This document shows, in pieces, positions 27,007 to 36,824 of a stretch of DNA of 64,000 nt. The DNA is from M3007 sp040397785. GTDB taxonomy: Bacteria > Bacteroidota > Bacteroidia > Chitinophagales > Saprospiraceae. The DNA is taken from assembly GCA_040397785.1 (NCBI GenBank), contig JBBAVI010000005.1, forward strand, positions 35,289 to 99,288. The letters run 5' to 3'. The notes under the pieces are model-generated. The model searched no databases, had not been told where the DNA came from, and saw only the letters and a list, made by a program, of their open reading frames with translations. A program made the translations under genes and the position numbers. How positions within the stretch are numbered: position 1 is the first letter of the stretch; each line of letters begins with the position of its first letter.

Positions 27007-29175
27007 CTAAGTACGCACCACCAGCAATTTCCCACTCTGAAACTGCCCGTTTTTCAAGATCCGCATGGTATAAAACCCTGGTGGCAAATCCTGCACCGGA
27101 ATTGTATGGGTACCAGCGGCCAAGTTTTCCAGTTTTCGCACCGATTTTCCTTCCGAATCGTATAAGGTAACCGATTGCACTTCCGTGGGCAATTCGAGGG
27201 TAAATTGCTGTACCGCCGGGTTGGGAAAATACCGCGCTTCCAATACAACACTCGGATCGGGCGCCTGTGGGTCTTCAAACCGGATGGTCGATTGGCCTTC
27301 GCAGGTTTTTATCGTCGTATATTCCGTAATCACCCGCACCAGCAAATCGTTTAACAATTCAACTTTGTATTCATCGGTGGTAGGCTCAATATGGCTGCCG
27401 CCGATCCCGCTGTGGTCGGTCAGAAAAACATAGCTGCCATTGGTGGCCAAACCAAAAAACTTCATCAAAAACTCGGTGTCTTTTTGGATGCCACTCGCGG
27501 TGATGGGCACAATTCGAATACCCCGTTTGGCAGCCTCCTGAATGCTTTTTTGCAAACTTTCAATGACCGCAGGTTCTTTGTGCGGACTGGCATCCAGCAC
27601 CAGAAAACAAATGCGCGCAATGGCGTTTTCGCTCCAGGGCTGATTCAAAATGGCTTCTTCCAGGGCACTGTGAACGGCTTCCGGGTAATCGCCGCCGCCG
27701 CCAGCAGCTTGTTTGCGGATAAAATCTACCGTTTTTTCAACATCGGGGCTCAGACCACTGCTTTTGGTCAGGTAATCATCGGTTTTATCGCGGTAAAACA
27801 CCGTCCCAACCCGAAAATGCAACGCCGGATTTTGGGCTTTCGACCGGTCAATCACATCCAATAATTCGGTTTTCAGGTATTCAATTTCGTCGCCCATGGA
27901 GCCGGTTGCGTCTACCGCCCAAACAATATCTACATTTTTAGGCGCTTTGCATTCAGTGTTAAATGTTTGGCGGTTGATGCCGTCTTTGGCTTCTTTGGGG
28001 GCATCCAGGGAATAGACTAGGCCGTTTACCCGCATTTCAATTTTTAATTTTCCTTTTACTTCGTGCGGGTTAAAGAGTTGCGCCCAAAGTTCAGCCTTGC
28101 CTGTGTTGTCTGTTTTAGCCGTCCAATACAAGGTGCCGTCAGCGCCCAATAATTGCACCGGAACATCGGCGATGGGGAAATCCTGCTCGTTGCTCAATAG
28201 GACGGTGTAGCGGTTTTGGGGGTAAAATCCGTACATTTTTTGGTATTCGGCGATTTCGCCATCGGCCAACAAGTCGAGCCAGTGTTTGTTCCAGTTGTGG
28301 AGGTCGTTCCATTCGCCGGCTGTGAGTAATCCGGCGCGTGGGGTGGGACTTACTTTGGGGCCATCCGGAGGTAATACGGTCGATTTATCCGTCTCTGCTT
28401 TGATTGAAACCCACCCGGATTCAACGTTGGGTATAATGTCACCTTCCGATTTATCCGTCTTTGCTTTTGATGAAAGGGCTTCTGATTCCAATGGAGGAGG
28501 CGTGCCCCTTACGCGAATACCGTCAATATAATAATTGGTACCATTGGAAGGTGTAGTTTTCACATCAACGGGACCGCCATCTTTGGGGGAGGAACCAGTT
28601 GTAGTAGGGGTTATTTCTTCAACCTTCCGTTTCGGCAAGTTTTTTATTTCTTCCGAAGTCAATTTTTTGGCCGCCGGTGCATCCATTTTGGCAGCGGGTT
28701 TTGCCGCTTTGAGGGCAGGTTCTTTGCCTGTTTTTCCCCGGAGTCTACCAGGTTCTGGCGATCTAGACTCAGCAGGAAGGGTTTTCATGTCGTCGTATGT
28801 TCGGTCCGGCCGGCTTCTGCCTTCTTTATACATGGTTACTACGACCTCTTGCAGGTTGGACGAAGCCTCCAATACAATATCCAGCACCTTTTCTTTGCCG
28901 GTTTCTACCTGCACGGCGGTAATTCGTTTGGTCGTAAAACCGGTGTAGGAGCATTCGATTTCGTAAGTACCAGGAGGCAGTTCCAGGTAATACTGACCGT
29001 CTACATCCGAAATCGTCCCCTTTGAGCCATCGTGCAGTTTTACGGTTGCACCAATTAGTTTTTCGCCTTTTTCATCTGTAACAGTGCCCCGAATGCCGGT
29101 TTTTGCAAATAAAAAGGCCATGGATAAAAGGATCGATAAAGTGATCCCGATTGTCAAACGCAGTAATTGTTTCAT
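27007..29175 (-). CDS. Surface VWA protein with CarboxypepD-like domain and T9SS sorting domain
   Basis: The 722-residue protein has a signal peptide (LTIGITLSILLSMAFLFA) and a CarboxypepD_reg-like beta-sandwich (~27-105; GIRGTVTDEKGEKLIGATV). A disordered Lys/Pro/Ala-rich segment (~115-290) follows. The von Willebrand factor A domain (~415-615) contains a MIDAS motif, VDATGSMGDEIEYL (DxTxS-type). The end is a T9SS sorting domain (~645-722; ARYFPNPAVQQFTLELP ... LPPGFYTMRIL). It is predicted to be secreted and to bind ligands through metal at the cell surface. YYIDGIRVRG near 215 resembles TonB-linked protein plugs, suggesting domain shuffling. Confidence 0.88.
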   Translation of the reverse strand: MKQLLRLTIGITLSILLSMAFLFAKTGIRGTVTDEKGEKLIGATVKLHDGSKGTISDVDGQYYLELPPGTYEIECSYTGFTTKRITAVQVETGKEKVLDIVLEASSNLQEVVVTMYKEGRSRPDRTYDDMKTLPAESRSPEPGRLRGKTGKEPALKAAKPAAKMDAPAAKKLTSEEIKNLPKRKVEEITPTTTGSSPKDGGPVDVKTTPSNGTNYYIDGIRVRGTPPPLESEALSSKAKTDKSEGDIIPNVESGWVSIKAETDKSTVLPPDGPKVSPTPRAGLLTAGEWNDLHNWNKHWLDLLADGEIAEYQKMYGFYPQNRYTVLLSNEQDFPIADVPVQLLGADGTLYWTAKTDNTGKAELWAQLFNPHEVKGKLKIEMRVNGLVYSLDAPKEAKDGINRQTFNTECKAPKNVDIVWAVDATGSMGDEIEYLKTELLDVIDRSKAQNPALHFRVGTVFYRDKTDDYLTKSSGLSPDVEKTVDFIRKQAAGGGGDYPEAVHSALEEAILNQPWSENAIARICFLVLDASPHKEPAVIESLQKSIQEAAKRGIRIVPITASGIQKDTEFLMKFFGLATNGSYVFLTDHSGIGGSHIEPTTDEYKVELLNDLLVRVITEYTTIKTCEGQSTIRFEDPQAPDPSVVLEARYFPNPAVQQFTLELPTEVQSVTLYDSEGKSVRKLENLAAGTHTIPVQDLPPGFYTMRILKNGQFQSGKLLVVRT

Positions 29176-29256
29176 CGTTGGAGTATTTTTAAAAGTGCTG
29201 AAGTGGCCAAGGGATGCTCCAGGCTAATTAAAATACACAAGACATTTTAAAAAAAA

Positions 29257-30204
29257 TTAAAAACGCCGTACATATTTTGCCCAGCGCCATAAGAAGGACC
29301 AGGTTTTAGACACCCTTAAATACGGAATCTGCCGGGCCCCAAATTGTCGGCGTACCCGTTCGATGGGCTTAATCATACTGCCCGCGAAGTCAAAAACGGA
29401 TAATTTTAGCACGGCATGGGTATATTGGATGGCTTCCCAGGCCAGCAACACACCTGCGCCCGATTGCCGCAAGGCTGGATCATCGCCCGCCATAATATAA
29501 TAGGCCGATTGACGATCCCAAATCAAATAAGCCACTCCATGCACCTGTCCGCTCTCGCGGTCGCGTGCGAAGAACATCGCCCGTTGTCCGTGGACCGCCA
29601 GTGCCGCATCCAGGCGCGAAAGCAAGTCGAACGAAACCGGCGGCTTTTTCCCCTGGCGTGCATAACTCAGGTTGTGTACCCGATAAAATTCGGCCAAATC
29701 CGTTTCCGTGGTCACTTCCAGTACCGTGCGTGCCTTGGGAATTTTTTGATTTCGGTAATCCGCCGCAATCCGGTTCCAACAATGAGCCAGGTCGCTTACG
29801 TCAAGCACATACGAATACCGGGTCGTTTGCTGGTATTTTCGCCAAAAAAGCGGCAACCAATTCGTTGCCTGGTAATTAAAATCTTGCTCAAAAGCGGCTA
29901 AATATGGAAATTGGTCGAGCAGCGCTTCCAACAGGCTGTTTTCTTTCACCGAATTGCGGTAGGGTGGAATCAAATACGGCCCCATGAGTCGACCCAATAC
30001 CGGCATCGCTACATAAGAAAAGCCCATTTTCTTTTTTAAAAAATAGGGCCATGCTGCTACGATTTTGCCCCCTTTTTCAACCAAAGCCACTTCCCATTGC
30101 CCGTCTTCACATACCGCATCCAGGTAAAAAGCGTGCATGTACACCGGAAGATCGGGTACAGTTTCACAGAATTGGCGGTATTTCGACTTTAACTTGCGTG
30201 GCAT
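29257..30204 (-). CDS. FemAB/GNAT-like acyltransferase
   Basis: The 315-residue protein matches the BioF2-like/FemAB type of double-GNAT proteins seen widely in Bacteroidota. Features are WEVALVEKGGKIVAAWPYFLKKK (first half), FYRVHNLSYARQGKKPPVSFDLL in the middle, and YLIWDRQSAYYIMAGDDPALRQSGAGVLLAWEAI (acyl-acceptor binding half; quoted here in pieces as YLIWDRQSAYYIMAG and GAGVLLAWEAI). Such enzymes transfer aminoacyl or acyl groups, often in envelope or lipid synthesis. The donor and acceptor cannot be read here. It lies 10 bases after the permease stop on the same strand. Confidence 0.75.
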   Translation of the reverse strand: MPRKLKSKYRQFCETVPDLPVYMHAFYLDAVCEDGQWEVALVEKGGKIVAAWPYFLKKKMGFSYVAMPVLGRLMGPYLIPPYRNSVKENSLLEALLDQFPYLAAFEQDFNYQATNWLPLFWRKYQQTTRYSYVLDVSDLAHCWNRIAADYRNQKIPKARTVLEVTTETDLAEFYRVHNLSYARQGKKPPVSFDLLSRLDAALAVHGQRAMFFARDRESGQVHGVAYLIWDRQSAYYIMAGDDPALRQSGAGVLLAWEAIQYTHAVLKLSVFDFAGSMIKPIERVRRQFGARQIPYLRVSKTWSFLWRWAKYVRRF

Positions 30205-30214
30205 GGCGATTTGA

Positions 30215-31609
30215 TTACTTTGAAAAACGCACCCGTGGATCTGCCCAGGCGTACAGGATATCGGCGATTAGATTGCCAATGATCGACACCGTTGCTGCCA
30301 GCATCACAATCACAAAAAGCATGGGGTAATCGGCATTGTGGATGGCATCCATGGTTTTGGAGCCAATGCCGTAAAAATTAAACAGGCGCTCTATCACAAT
30401 GGAGCCGGTGAAAATGGTCGGAAACAAACTCGAAAATACCGTAATAATTGGAAACAAGGCATTCCGGAATGCATGGTGCCAGTACACCGTTTCTTCATCG
30501 GCACCTTTGGACCGCGCCGTACGAATATAATCCTGACCAATCACCTCCAGGATGCCGCCCCGCATTTGAAGGGCCAGGATGGCGATAGCATGCATGGAAA
30601 TGGTCAAAATCGGCAGCAAAATCACGGGTAAATTTTCCAACAACCAAAAGACGGCATACGTTCCACTGCCTTGCAATGGCGTAATACTAAACCGACGAAT
30701 GGCCGGAAATACCGCAGCATCAGACACAAAAAAGCCTGTTAGCAGGGTGCCTAATACAAAAACCGGCATGGAATACAGAAACAACAGCAGCCGACGTACC
30801 CATTTGTCACTCAACCGACCTACCTGGCGTCCCATAAAAACACCCAGGGGGACGGCTATCAAATAAGCCAGTAAAACCGCAAGGACACTCACCATCATGG
30901 TCGACCATAAGGCGGGTTTTAATTCCTGCCAAACCGGTAAATCCATAGAGCGGGTGCGGCCCAAATCGCCCGTCACAAACCCGCTGAGCCAATGATGGTA
31001 TTGATTCTGCAACCCGTACCAATAAAAGGCAGGTATCCACAATTTTTCCGGGTACTGGTCGTGTAACACCTGGGTATGCGCCTTGCGTAATTGCGCAATA
31101 TGTGTTTGAATTTGAGGAAGTTGCAATGCGTTTTGTTCCATGCGGGCAAATACGCGTTCAAGGGTATCTACGCGGAACTGCGCACTCAATTTTGCGACTT
31201 CCTGGTTGAGCGGGCGCTTTTGCACCAAACTGTCGGGCAAATTTTTGATGCCTGTAATGGCATCCCAAATTGTTTTTTCAAAAGCTACCTGCGCGTTCCA
31301 ATTCCCGGTTTGGGCGGTCAGTTGGCACAGTTTTTCGCGTCGACTCAAGGGCAACACGCGATATAAGGTATCTGGAAACGCGGAGGAGGTAATGGAAAAA
31401 TAAAAGGCAGGCATCAATAAATGCTGCTTTTTGGCCTCGGCAAGGATGCTATTTAGTTGACCCCGATAATTGCCATCCTGTAGGCCACCTTCTGAATATT
31501 CCAGTTTTGCGTCGCGGGGCGCGCATTGGCTCAACCAAAAGGTGAACAAAGAGACCATAAATATGGTCGGTATGGCCAGTAAAACCCTGCGTAATAAATA
31601 AGATAGCAT
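30215..31609 (-). CDS. DppB/OppB-type ABC transporter permease with large periplasmic insert
   Basis: A 464-residue permease of the dipeptide/oligopeptide ABC family. TM1 is at the N-terminus (VLLAIPTIFMVSLFTFWLSQ). About 180 mostly hydrophilic residues with helical character follow (~35-215), much longer than in E. coli DppB. The permease core has the coupling EAA-like loop near RTARSKGADEETVYWHHAFRN (RTARSKGADEETVYWHHA). The last segment is ILYAWADPRVRFSK, typical of DppB C-termini. The partner permease, ATPases and binding protein are not next to it, so the rest of the system must be elsewhere. Confidence 0.88.
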   Translation of the reverse strand: MLSYLLRRVLLAIPTIFMVSLFTFWLSQCAPRDAKLEYSEGGLQDGNYRGQLNSILAEAKKQHLLMPAFYFSITSSAFPDTLYRVLPLSRREKLCQLTAQTGNWNAQVAFEKTIWDAITGIKNLPDSLVQKRPLNQEVAKLSAQFRVDTLERVFARMEQNALQLPQIQTHIAQLRKAHTQVLHDQYPEKLWIPAFYWYGLQNQYHHWLSGFVTGDLGRTRSMDLPVWQELKPALWSTMMVSVLAVLLAYLIAVPLGVFMGRQVGRLSDKWVRRLLLFLYSMPVFVLGTLLTGFFVSDAAVFPAIRRFSITPLQGSGTYAVFWLLENLPVILLPILTISMHAIAILALQMRGGILEVIGQDYIRTARSKGADEETVYWHHAFRNALFPIITVFSSLFPTIFTGSIVIERLFNFYGIGSKTMDAIHNADYPMLFVIVMLAATVSIIGNLIADILYAWADPRVRFSK

Positions 31610-31659
31610 GCGATATTGTCGGTTGACCGCTCAAAGTTGAGCAAAATTTTCCAACAATT

Positions 31660-32298
31660 TTACAAGAATGGATTGTCCTCCATTTCGTGACGGATGGTGG
31701 TAGACGGGCCGTGCCCAGCATACACCAAGGTTTCACCGGGTAGGGTAAACAATTGATTTCGAATACTTTCCAACAATAATTCGTGGTTGCCGCCGGGCAA
31801 ATCCGTGCGCCCGATACCCTCATAAAACAGTACATCTCCGGCTAAAACAAAGGCGTCTTCTTTGCAATAAAACGACAAACTGGCCGGTGAATGGCCAGGC
31901 GTGAACAATACCTCCAGGCGGGTATTGCCAAATTCGATGGTCGTGCCGGGTTCAATATAATAGCCCGGCATCGGCGAAACTTCTACGTTGGGAATACCAT
32001 AATTGCGACAAACTTCCGGGTATCGTTCCAGAAGCGGCTGTTCATCGCGGTGTATCCCCAACGCCAGTTTCCAGGTATGCGCCACAAAAGCATTGCCAAA
32101 TACATGATCGAGGTGACAATGCGTGTTGATCAGCCGAACAGGTTCGAGGCCCTGTTTTTTGATAAACGCTTGCAGCGCGTCTTTTTCTTTCCATTCATAA
32201 CAGCCCGGATCAAAAATGGCACAGGCACCACTTTCGTCGTACACCACATAGGTGTTTTCGGCAAAAGGGTTGAATGTAAATACTTGTACCTGTGTCAT
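31660..32298 (-). CDS. MBL-fold metallo-hydrolase (glyoxalase II-like)
   Basis: A 212-residue metallo-beta-lactamase-fold enzyme with the dinuclear metal motif THCHLDHVFGN (HxHxDH), the second histidine region LFTPGHSPASLSFY, the bridging aspartate in FVLAGDVLFYEGIGRTDLPGG and the terminal histidine in VYAGHGPSTTI. It has the glyoxalase II/YcbL length and layout; such enzymes hydrolyse thioesters or similar bonds in the cytoplasm. The substrate is not determined. It is 16 bases downstream of sucA on the same strand. Confidence 0.93.
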   Translation of the reverse strand: MTQVQVFTFNPFAENTYVVYDESGACAIFDPGCYEWKEKDALQAFIKKQGLEPVRLINTHCHLDHVFGNAFVAHTWKLALGIHRDEQPLLERYPEVCRNYGIPNVEVSPMPGYYIEPGTTIEFGNTRLEVLFTPGHSPASLSFYCKEDAFVLAGDVLFYEGIGRTDLPGGNHELLLESIRNQLFTLPGETLVYAGHGPSTTIRHEMEDNPFL

Positions 32299-32314
32299 AT
32301 ATCGTTAACACTGA

Positions 32315-35065
32315 TTATTTCTCAAATGCTTGTTCTACAATGGCTTGCTGTTGCAAATCATGTTGTTTTGGGAAGCCGGTAGCAGGTGAAGATGCTGCCG
32401 GGCGGCTCACGCATTTCCAATCGTATTCCGGGTGGTTGAGGGCAATGTAGCCCCAGGCACCCATGTTACGCGGTTCTTCCTGTACCCAGGTCAATTTTGC
32501 TTTTTCGTACTTTTTGAGCAGGTTTTCGAATTGTGTTTTTGGGAACGGATAGATTTGTTCCAAACGCACAATCGCCACATCTTTCCGGTTTTCATCCTGC
32601 TGCTGTTTCAGCAAATCATAGTAAACTTTGCCGCTGCACACCAATACTTTTTTCACTTTTTTAGCATCCACACTCGTATCGTCGAGTAATTCCTGGAAAT
32701 GGGTGCCTGTTTCAATTTCGCTGATCAAACCGAGGCTAAATGGCGGACGCAAAGTAGATTTTGGAGAGAAAACAATCAATGGCTTGCGGAACGGACGCGC
32801 AAGTTGACGGCGCAACAAGTGGAAATAGTTGGATGCCGAAGTAACATTGGCAATGGTTACGTTATTTTCGGCGCAACCTTGCAAAAAACGTTCCATGCGC
32901 GCGCTCGAGTGCTCTGGTCCCTGGCCTTCATAGCCGTGGGGCAACAACATCACCAAACCGCTCATACGCTGCCATTTGGCCTCGCCGGCAAAAATAAACT
33001 GGTCAAGGATGGTACCTGCGCCATTGACAAAGTCGCCAAACTGGGCTTCCCACAATACCAGCGCATCGGGGGACGATAAGGAATAGCCGTATTCAAAGCC
33101 CAACACCGCGTATTCGCTCAAAAGGGAGTTGTAAATGTAAAATTTGCCCTGTTTGTCGCTCAAACCATCCAAGCGGTTCACCTCGCGGTTGGTATTGGCA
33201 TCAAAAATACAGGCGTGCCGGTGACTGAAGGTCCCGCGTTTTACATCCTGACCGCTCATGCGCACATTGCGGCCTTCCATCAAAAGGGTGCTGTATGCGA
33301 GCAATTCGCCCAAGGCCCAGTCGATTTTGCCAGTAGCGATTAATTGCTTTTTCGCTTCATTGATTTTAGAAATCTGTTGCAGCGGTGTAAAATCGGACGG
33401 GAAAGAAAGCAGGTGCTCAATGGCTTTATCAATCACTGCGCGGGATACCCCGGTAGACGGACTTTCCTGAAATTCAGCATCGTCGGTGGTTTTTTTCAGT
33501 GCTTTCCAAGCTAATTCAGGCTCCTGATAAGTATAAGGCAGCGGATGTTGGCGCACATCATCGAGACGCGCCTGTAGGTCGGCTTTAAAATGCGCCTCCA
33601 TATCCTTGGCCAATTTTTCATCTACGTCGCCGCGACCAACCAATACAGAATTGTATAAAGCGCGTGGATCAAGGTGTTTTTCTATGATTTTCCACAGCGC
33701 AGGCTGGGTAAACCGAGGTTCGTCGCTTTCGTTGTGTCCATTGCGGCGATAACACACCATGTCAATAAACACATCGGTTTTAAATTTCTGGCGGAACTCA
33801 GCGGCAAGTTCAACAGCAAAAACCACCGCTTCCGGGTCGTCGCCATTTACATGGAATACCGGCGCTTGCACCACTTCGGCCACGCTGGTACAATAGGTAC
33901 TCGAGCGCGCATCTTCCCAATCGGTGGTAAAACCAATTTGGTTGTTGATGACAAAATGCACGGTGCCACCCGTGTTGTAACCTGCCAGCGTCATCATTTG
34001 TGTCACTTCATACACAATGCCTTGACCGGCAACCGCAGCATCTCCGTGGATCAAAATCGGCAATACCCGATCGAATTTGCTATCGTACAGGATATCCAAC
34101 TTCGCCCGACAGAAACCTTCCACGACTGGATTGACCGCTTCGAGGTGACTCGGGTTGGGCAGCAATTTTACATAAAGACTTTTGCCATTGGCAGCAGTAA
34201 TCTGGGAAGAGTAGCCTTGGTGGTATTTCACGTCGCCCGAACCAAAACTTTGGTCTGGAATAGATTTATTTTCAAAAGCGCTGAAAATTTGCTCGTACGT
34301 TTTGCCCACAATATTGCACAACACGTTCAAACGGCCGCGGTGCGCCATGCCGATTACCACTTCTTCTACCGGAAATTCGGCCTCCGCGGCGGTATTGATA
34401 ATAGCGTCAAGTGCCGGAATGGTTACCTCACCACCTTCCAGACCAAAACGTTTTTGTCCGACAAATTTGGTCGCCAAAAACTGCTCAAAACCTACAGCGC
34501 CATTCAATTTCTCCAGAATACGCTTCTTTTTATCAATGCTAAAACCGTAATCGGACGACAGGCTGCGGCTTTCGATACGTTCGCGCAACCATTGACGGCG
34601 TTCTTTATCGAATACATGCGTGCTTTCAAAACCGATATTGCCACAATATAGGCCTTTCAATCGGTCGATGATGGCACGCAACGGAGCGTTGGGCAAACCG
34701 ATTTCAAAACCGGCAGCAAATGGGGTATCCAAATCCGCTTCTGTCAGGCCATAATCGACCAAATCAAGGCGCGGCTTGCGGTCACGACGCGGTTTGAGCG
34801 GATTGGTGGTGGAAAGCGTGTGTCCGCGATCCCGGTATCCGTGAATCAAGCCAATTACGCCAAATTCTTTACCCGTATTTATATTGCCAGCGGCAGCAGG
34901 CGCAGTGGCGGTACCATTGCCATTCGCAGAGAGCATGGCAAAATCAAAACCCTTAAAAAATGCCTGCCAATCCTGCTCCACCGAGTTGGCATCTTGCAGC
35001 CAGGATTGATACATTTGGTCGATATACTGCGGGTGTGCGTTAAAAACAGCTGAAAAATCTTTCAT
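32315..35065 (-). CDS. sucA: 2-oxoglutarate dehydrogenase E1 component
   Basis: A 916-residue thiamine-diphosphate enzyme of near-standard length. It has the E1o N-terminal segment (YIDQMYQSWLQDANSVEQDW), the catalytic core (EEVVIGMAHRGRLNVL, IHGDAAVAGQGIVYE, GGTVHFVINNQIGFTT, VNGDDPEAVVFA) and the pyrimidine-binding half (LVMLLPHGYEGQGPEHSSAR, WVQEEPRNMGAWGY). It decarboxylates 2-oxoglutarate and passes the succinyl group to the E2 subunit in the TCA cycle. The E2 gene (sucB) is not adjacent. A -7 element lies 50 bases upstream. Confidence 0.98.
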   Translation of the reverse strand: MKDFSAVFNAHPQYIDQMYQSWLQDANSVEQDWQAFFKGFDFAMLSANGNGTATAPAAAGNINTGKEFGVIGLIHGYRDRGHTLSTTNPLKPRRDRKPRLDLVDYGLTEADLDTPFAAGFEIGLPNAPLRAIIDRLKGLYCGNIGFESTHVFDKERRQWLRERIESRSLSSDYGFSIDKKKRILEKLNGAVGFEQFLATKFVGQKRFGLEGGEVTIPALDAIINTAAEAEFPVEEVVIGMAHRGRLNVLCNIVGKTYEQIFSAFENKSIPDQSFGSGDVKYHQGYSSQITAANGKSLYVKLLPNPSHLEAVNPVVEGFCRAKLDILYDSKFDRVLPILIHGDAAVAGQGIVYEVTQMMTLAGYNTGGTVHFVINNQIGFTTDWEDARSSTYCTSVAEVVQAPVFHVNGDDPEAVVFAVELAAEFRQKFKTDVFIDMVCYRRNGHNESDEPRFTQPALWKIIEKHLDPRALYNSVLVGRGDVDEKLAKDMEAHFKADLQARLDDVRQHPLPYTYQEPELAWKALKKTTDDAEFQESPSTGVSRAVIDKAIEHLLSFPSDFTPLQQISKINEAKKQLIATGKIDWALGELLAYSTLLMEGRNVRMSGQDVKRGTFSHRHACIFDANTNREVNRLDGLSDKQGKFYIYNSLLSEYAVLGFEYGYSLSSPDALVLWEAQFGDFVNGAGTILDQFIFAGEAKWQRMSGLVMLLPHGYEGQGPEHSSARMERFLQGCAENNVTIANVTSASNYFHLLRRQLARPFRKPLIVFSPKSTLRPPFSLGLISEIETGTHFQELLDDTSVDAKKVKKVLVCSGKVYYDLLKQQQDENRKDVAIVRLEQIYPFPKTQFENLLKKYEKAKLTWVQEEPRNMGAWGYIALNHPEYDWKCVSRPAASSPATGFPKQHDLQQQAIVEQAFEK

Positions 35066-35115
35066 CCTAACGGAGGTGTATAAAATTCAAAATCAAGCAA
35101 TTGCGTAAAAGCCTG

Positions 35116-35123
35116 CAAAGATA
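35116..35123 (-). promoter_or_regulatory. Predicted -7 promoter element for sucA
   Basis: The minus strand reads TATCTTTG, a full match to TAnnTTTG, 50 bases upstream of the sucA start. No clear -33 TTG is visible at the usual distance. Confidence 0.5.
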
Positions 35124-35247
35124 GGTCTTTCGCAAATGCCCTGCCCGAAAAAAGTGCGTAAAGTTACCGTTAAACGATCGAAAACATATAGAAAACTATA
35201 TACAAAATAAAAATGTCGTTCCTTTTTTCTTTTTTCAGAAAGAATCT

Positions 35248-35255
35248 TACCTTTG
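35248..35255 (+). promoter_or_regulatory. Predicted -7 promoter element for rpsT
   Basis: TACCTTTG matches TAnnTTTG and implies an ~80-base untranslated leader before the rpsT ATG at 35340. S20 leaders can be autoregulatory in other bacteria; no specific structure is evident here. Confidence 0.55.
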
Positions 35256-35339
35256 CCGCCCGAATTGAAAGTCGCAAACAGTAAACTGTTGAGTTTCAAG
35301 GAATTTATTTTTTAAACGAATCAACGATTCAGTAATTAT

Positions 35340-35603
35340 ATGGCACATCATAAGTCGGCCCTCAAGCGCATCCGTCAAACCGAAAAGCGTCGTTTGCAAA
35401 ACCGCTATTACAAAAAGACAGCGCGTACGGCAATCAAAAATTTGCGCGACCTGAAAGATAAAGCGGAAGCAGAAACCTTTCTTCCAAAGGTTATCAGCAT
35501 GATCGACCGTTTGGCAAAACGCGGCAACATCCACCGCAATAAAGCATCCAACCTGAAAAGCGGTTTGATGCGCCACGTCAACACCCTGGGCGCTACCGCC
35601 TAA
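35340..35603 (+). CDS. rpsT: 30S ribosomal protein S20
   Basis: An 87-residue, strongly basic protein with the S20 signature at its start (MAHHKSALKRIRQTEKRR) and the conserved end RLAKRGNIHRNKASNLKSG. It binds 16S rRNA early in small-subunit assembly. It is monocistronic: a promoter lies ~85 bases upstream and an intrinsic terminator 42 bases downstream. Confidence 0.98.
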   Translation: MAHHKSALKRIRQTEKRRLQNRYYKKTARTAIKNLRDLKDKAEAETFLPKVISMIDRLAKRGNIHRNKASNLKSGLMRHVNTLGATA

Positions 35604-35645
35604 GTTGTTTGAAGTCGTCGCAGCTGGCCCCGCGCCGCCTGCAGG

Positions 35646-35681
35646 AAGTGTACTCCCATGCGTTGCGGGGTACACTTTTTT
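35646..35681 (+). terminator. Intrinsic terminator of rpsT
   Basis: AAGTGTAC...GTACACTT forms the outer stem, continued by TCCC/GGGG pairing around the loop, and is followed by a run of T (TTTTTT, with more T after TGTG). Confidence 0.85.
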
Positions 35682-35735
35682 GTGTTTTTGATCGTATCTT
35701 GCTTCCACCACCACAACGCATAAAAACTGGCCCGC

Positions 35736-36809
35736 ATGGCAACCAAATTTTACCCGCTCACCGTGCGCGATCTGCGCCGGGAAACCATCGATACCGTTTC
35801 CATCGCTTTTGAAGTGCCGGATGCCTTGGGTGCACTTTTTCAGTTTACCCAAGGGCAATACCTCACTTTACGCACACAGTTGGGGGGCGAAGAAGTGCGC
35901 CGCTCGTATTCTATTTGCAGCGGCGTAACCGACCATGAATTGCGGGTTGCGGTAAAACAAATCCCAGAAGGGGTGTTCAGCACCTACGCCAATACGCAAC
36001 TAAAAAAAGGCGATGTATTGGAAATAATGCCGCCTCAGGGCCGTTTTTATACCGAATTGGCGACCGATGAGGCCAAAACCTACGTCGCTTTTGTATCCGG
36101 TAGCGGTATTACGCCGGTTATGAGTATTTTAAAAACGACCTTGGCCACTGCGCCCAAAAGTCGTTTTTTGCTGTTTTATGGCAACCGCGGTTTCGATCAG
36201 ATCATTTTCCGGGAGCAGTTGGAAGCGCTCAAAAACTTGTACCCCGATCGTTTGTCGGTACACCATGTACTGAGCCGCGAATCATTGGGCAGTCCGCTGT
36301 TTTATGGCCGCATTGATGCCGAAAAATGCCAGCAATACGCGCGCCTGCTGTTTGATCCCAAAACGGTAGACGCTTATTTCTTATGCGGACCAGCCGATAT
36401 GATTTTTACCCTAAAATCGACGCTGGAAAGCCTGGGCGCTGATGCAAAAGCCATTCATTTTGAACTGTTTAACACAACCGGCGCACCTACGCAAACAACC
36501 CGTGTCAGCGTACAAGCCACGGATACTTTCGAGGCCGAAATTACCCTGATTCAGGATGGCGAATCGTTCAATTTCATCTTGCCTTCTGCGGGCAGCACCA
36601 TTTTGGATGCTGCTATGCGCGCGGGCGCCGACCTACCCTTTTCGTGCAAAGGCGGTGTGTGCAGCACCTGCAAAGCCAAAATATTGGAAGGCAGCGCGGC
36701 GATGGAGCTATGTTATGGCCTCGAACCCGACGAAGTAGCGGCAGGTTATGTACTTACTTGCCAGGCACATCCGACTTCCAAAAAACTGGTGGTCAGTTTT
36801 GACGCATAA
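35736..36809 (+). CDS. Ferredoxin-NADP reductase-like flavoprotein with 2Fe-2S domain (PaaE-like)
   Basis: The 357-residue protein has three parts. An FAD-binding barrel comes first (~1-110; RSYSICSG, the RxYS flavin motif). An NAD(P)-binding domain follows (~115-235; VSGSGITPVMSILKT, YFLCGPADMIF). A C-terminal plant-type ferredoxin domain (~265-357) has the cysteines in CKGGVCSTCKAK and LTCQAHP. This is the architecture of PaaE/HmpX-type reductases that feed electrons to oxygenases. No paa or other oxygenase genes are nearby, so its electron acceptor is unknown. Confidence 0.92.
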   Translation: MATKFYPLTVRDLRRETIDTVSIAFEVPDALGALFQFTQGQYLTLRTQLGGEEVRRSYSICSGVTDHELRVAVKQIPEGVFSTYANTQLKKGDVLEIMPPQGRFYTELATDEAKTYVAFVSGSGITPVMSILKTTLATAPKSRFLLFYGNRGFDQIIFREQLEALKNLYPDRLSVHHVLSRESLGSPLFYGRIDAEKCQQYARLLFDPKTVDAYFLCGPADMIFTLKSTLESLGADAKAIHFELFNTTGAPTQTTRVSVQATDTFEAEITLIQDGESFNFILPSAGSTILDAAMRAGADLPFSCKGGVCSTCKAKILEGSAAMELCYGLEPDEVAAGYVLTCQAHPTSKKLVVSFDA

Positions 36810-36824
36810 ATGCAGCGCCCGGGG

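Noticed and set aside
33674..34651. A 325-codon open frame on the plus strand
   Set aside because: It is the antisense shadow of sucA, whose catalytic motifs are intact on the other strand.
35093..35299. A 68-codon frame between sucA and rpsT
   Set aside because: It overlaps both divergent promoters, and its composition does not look coding.
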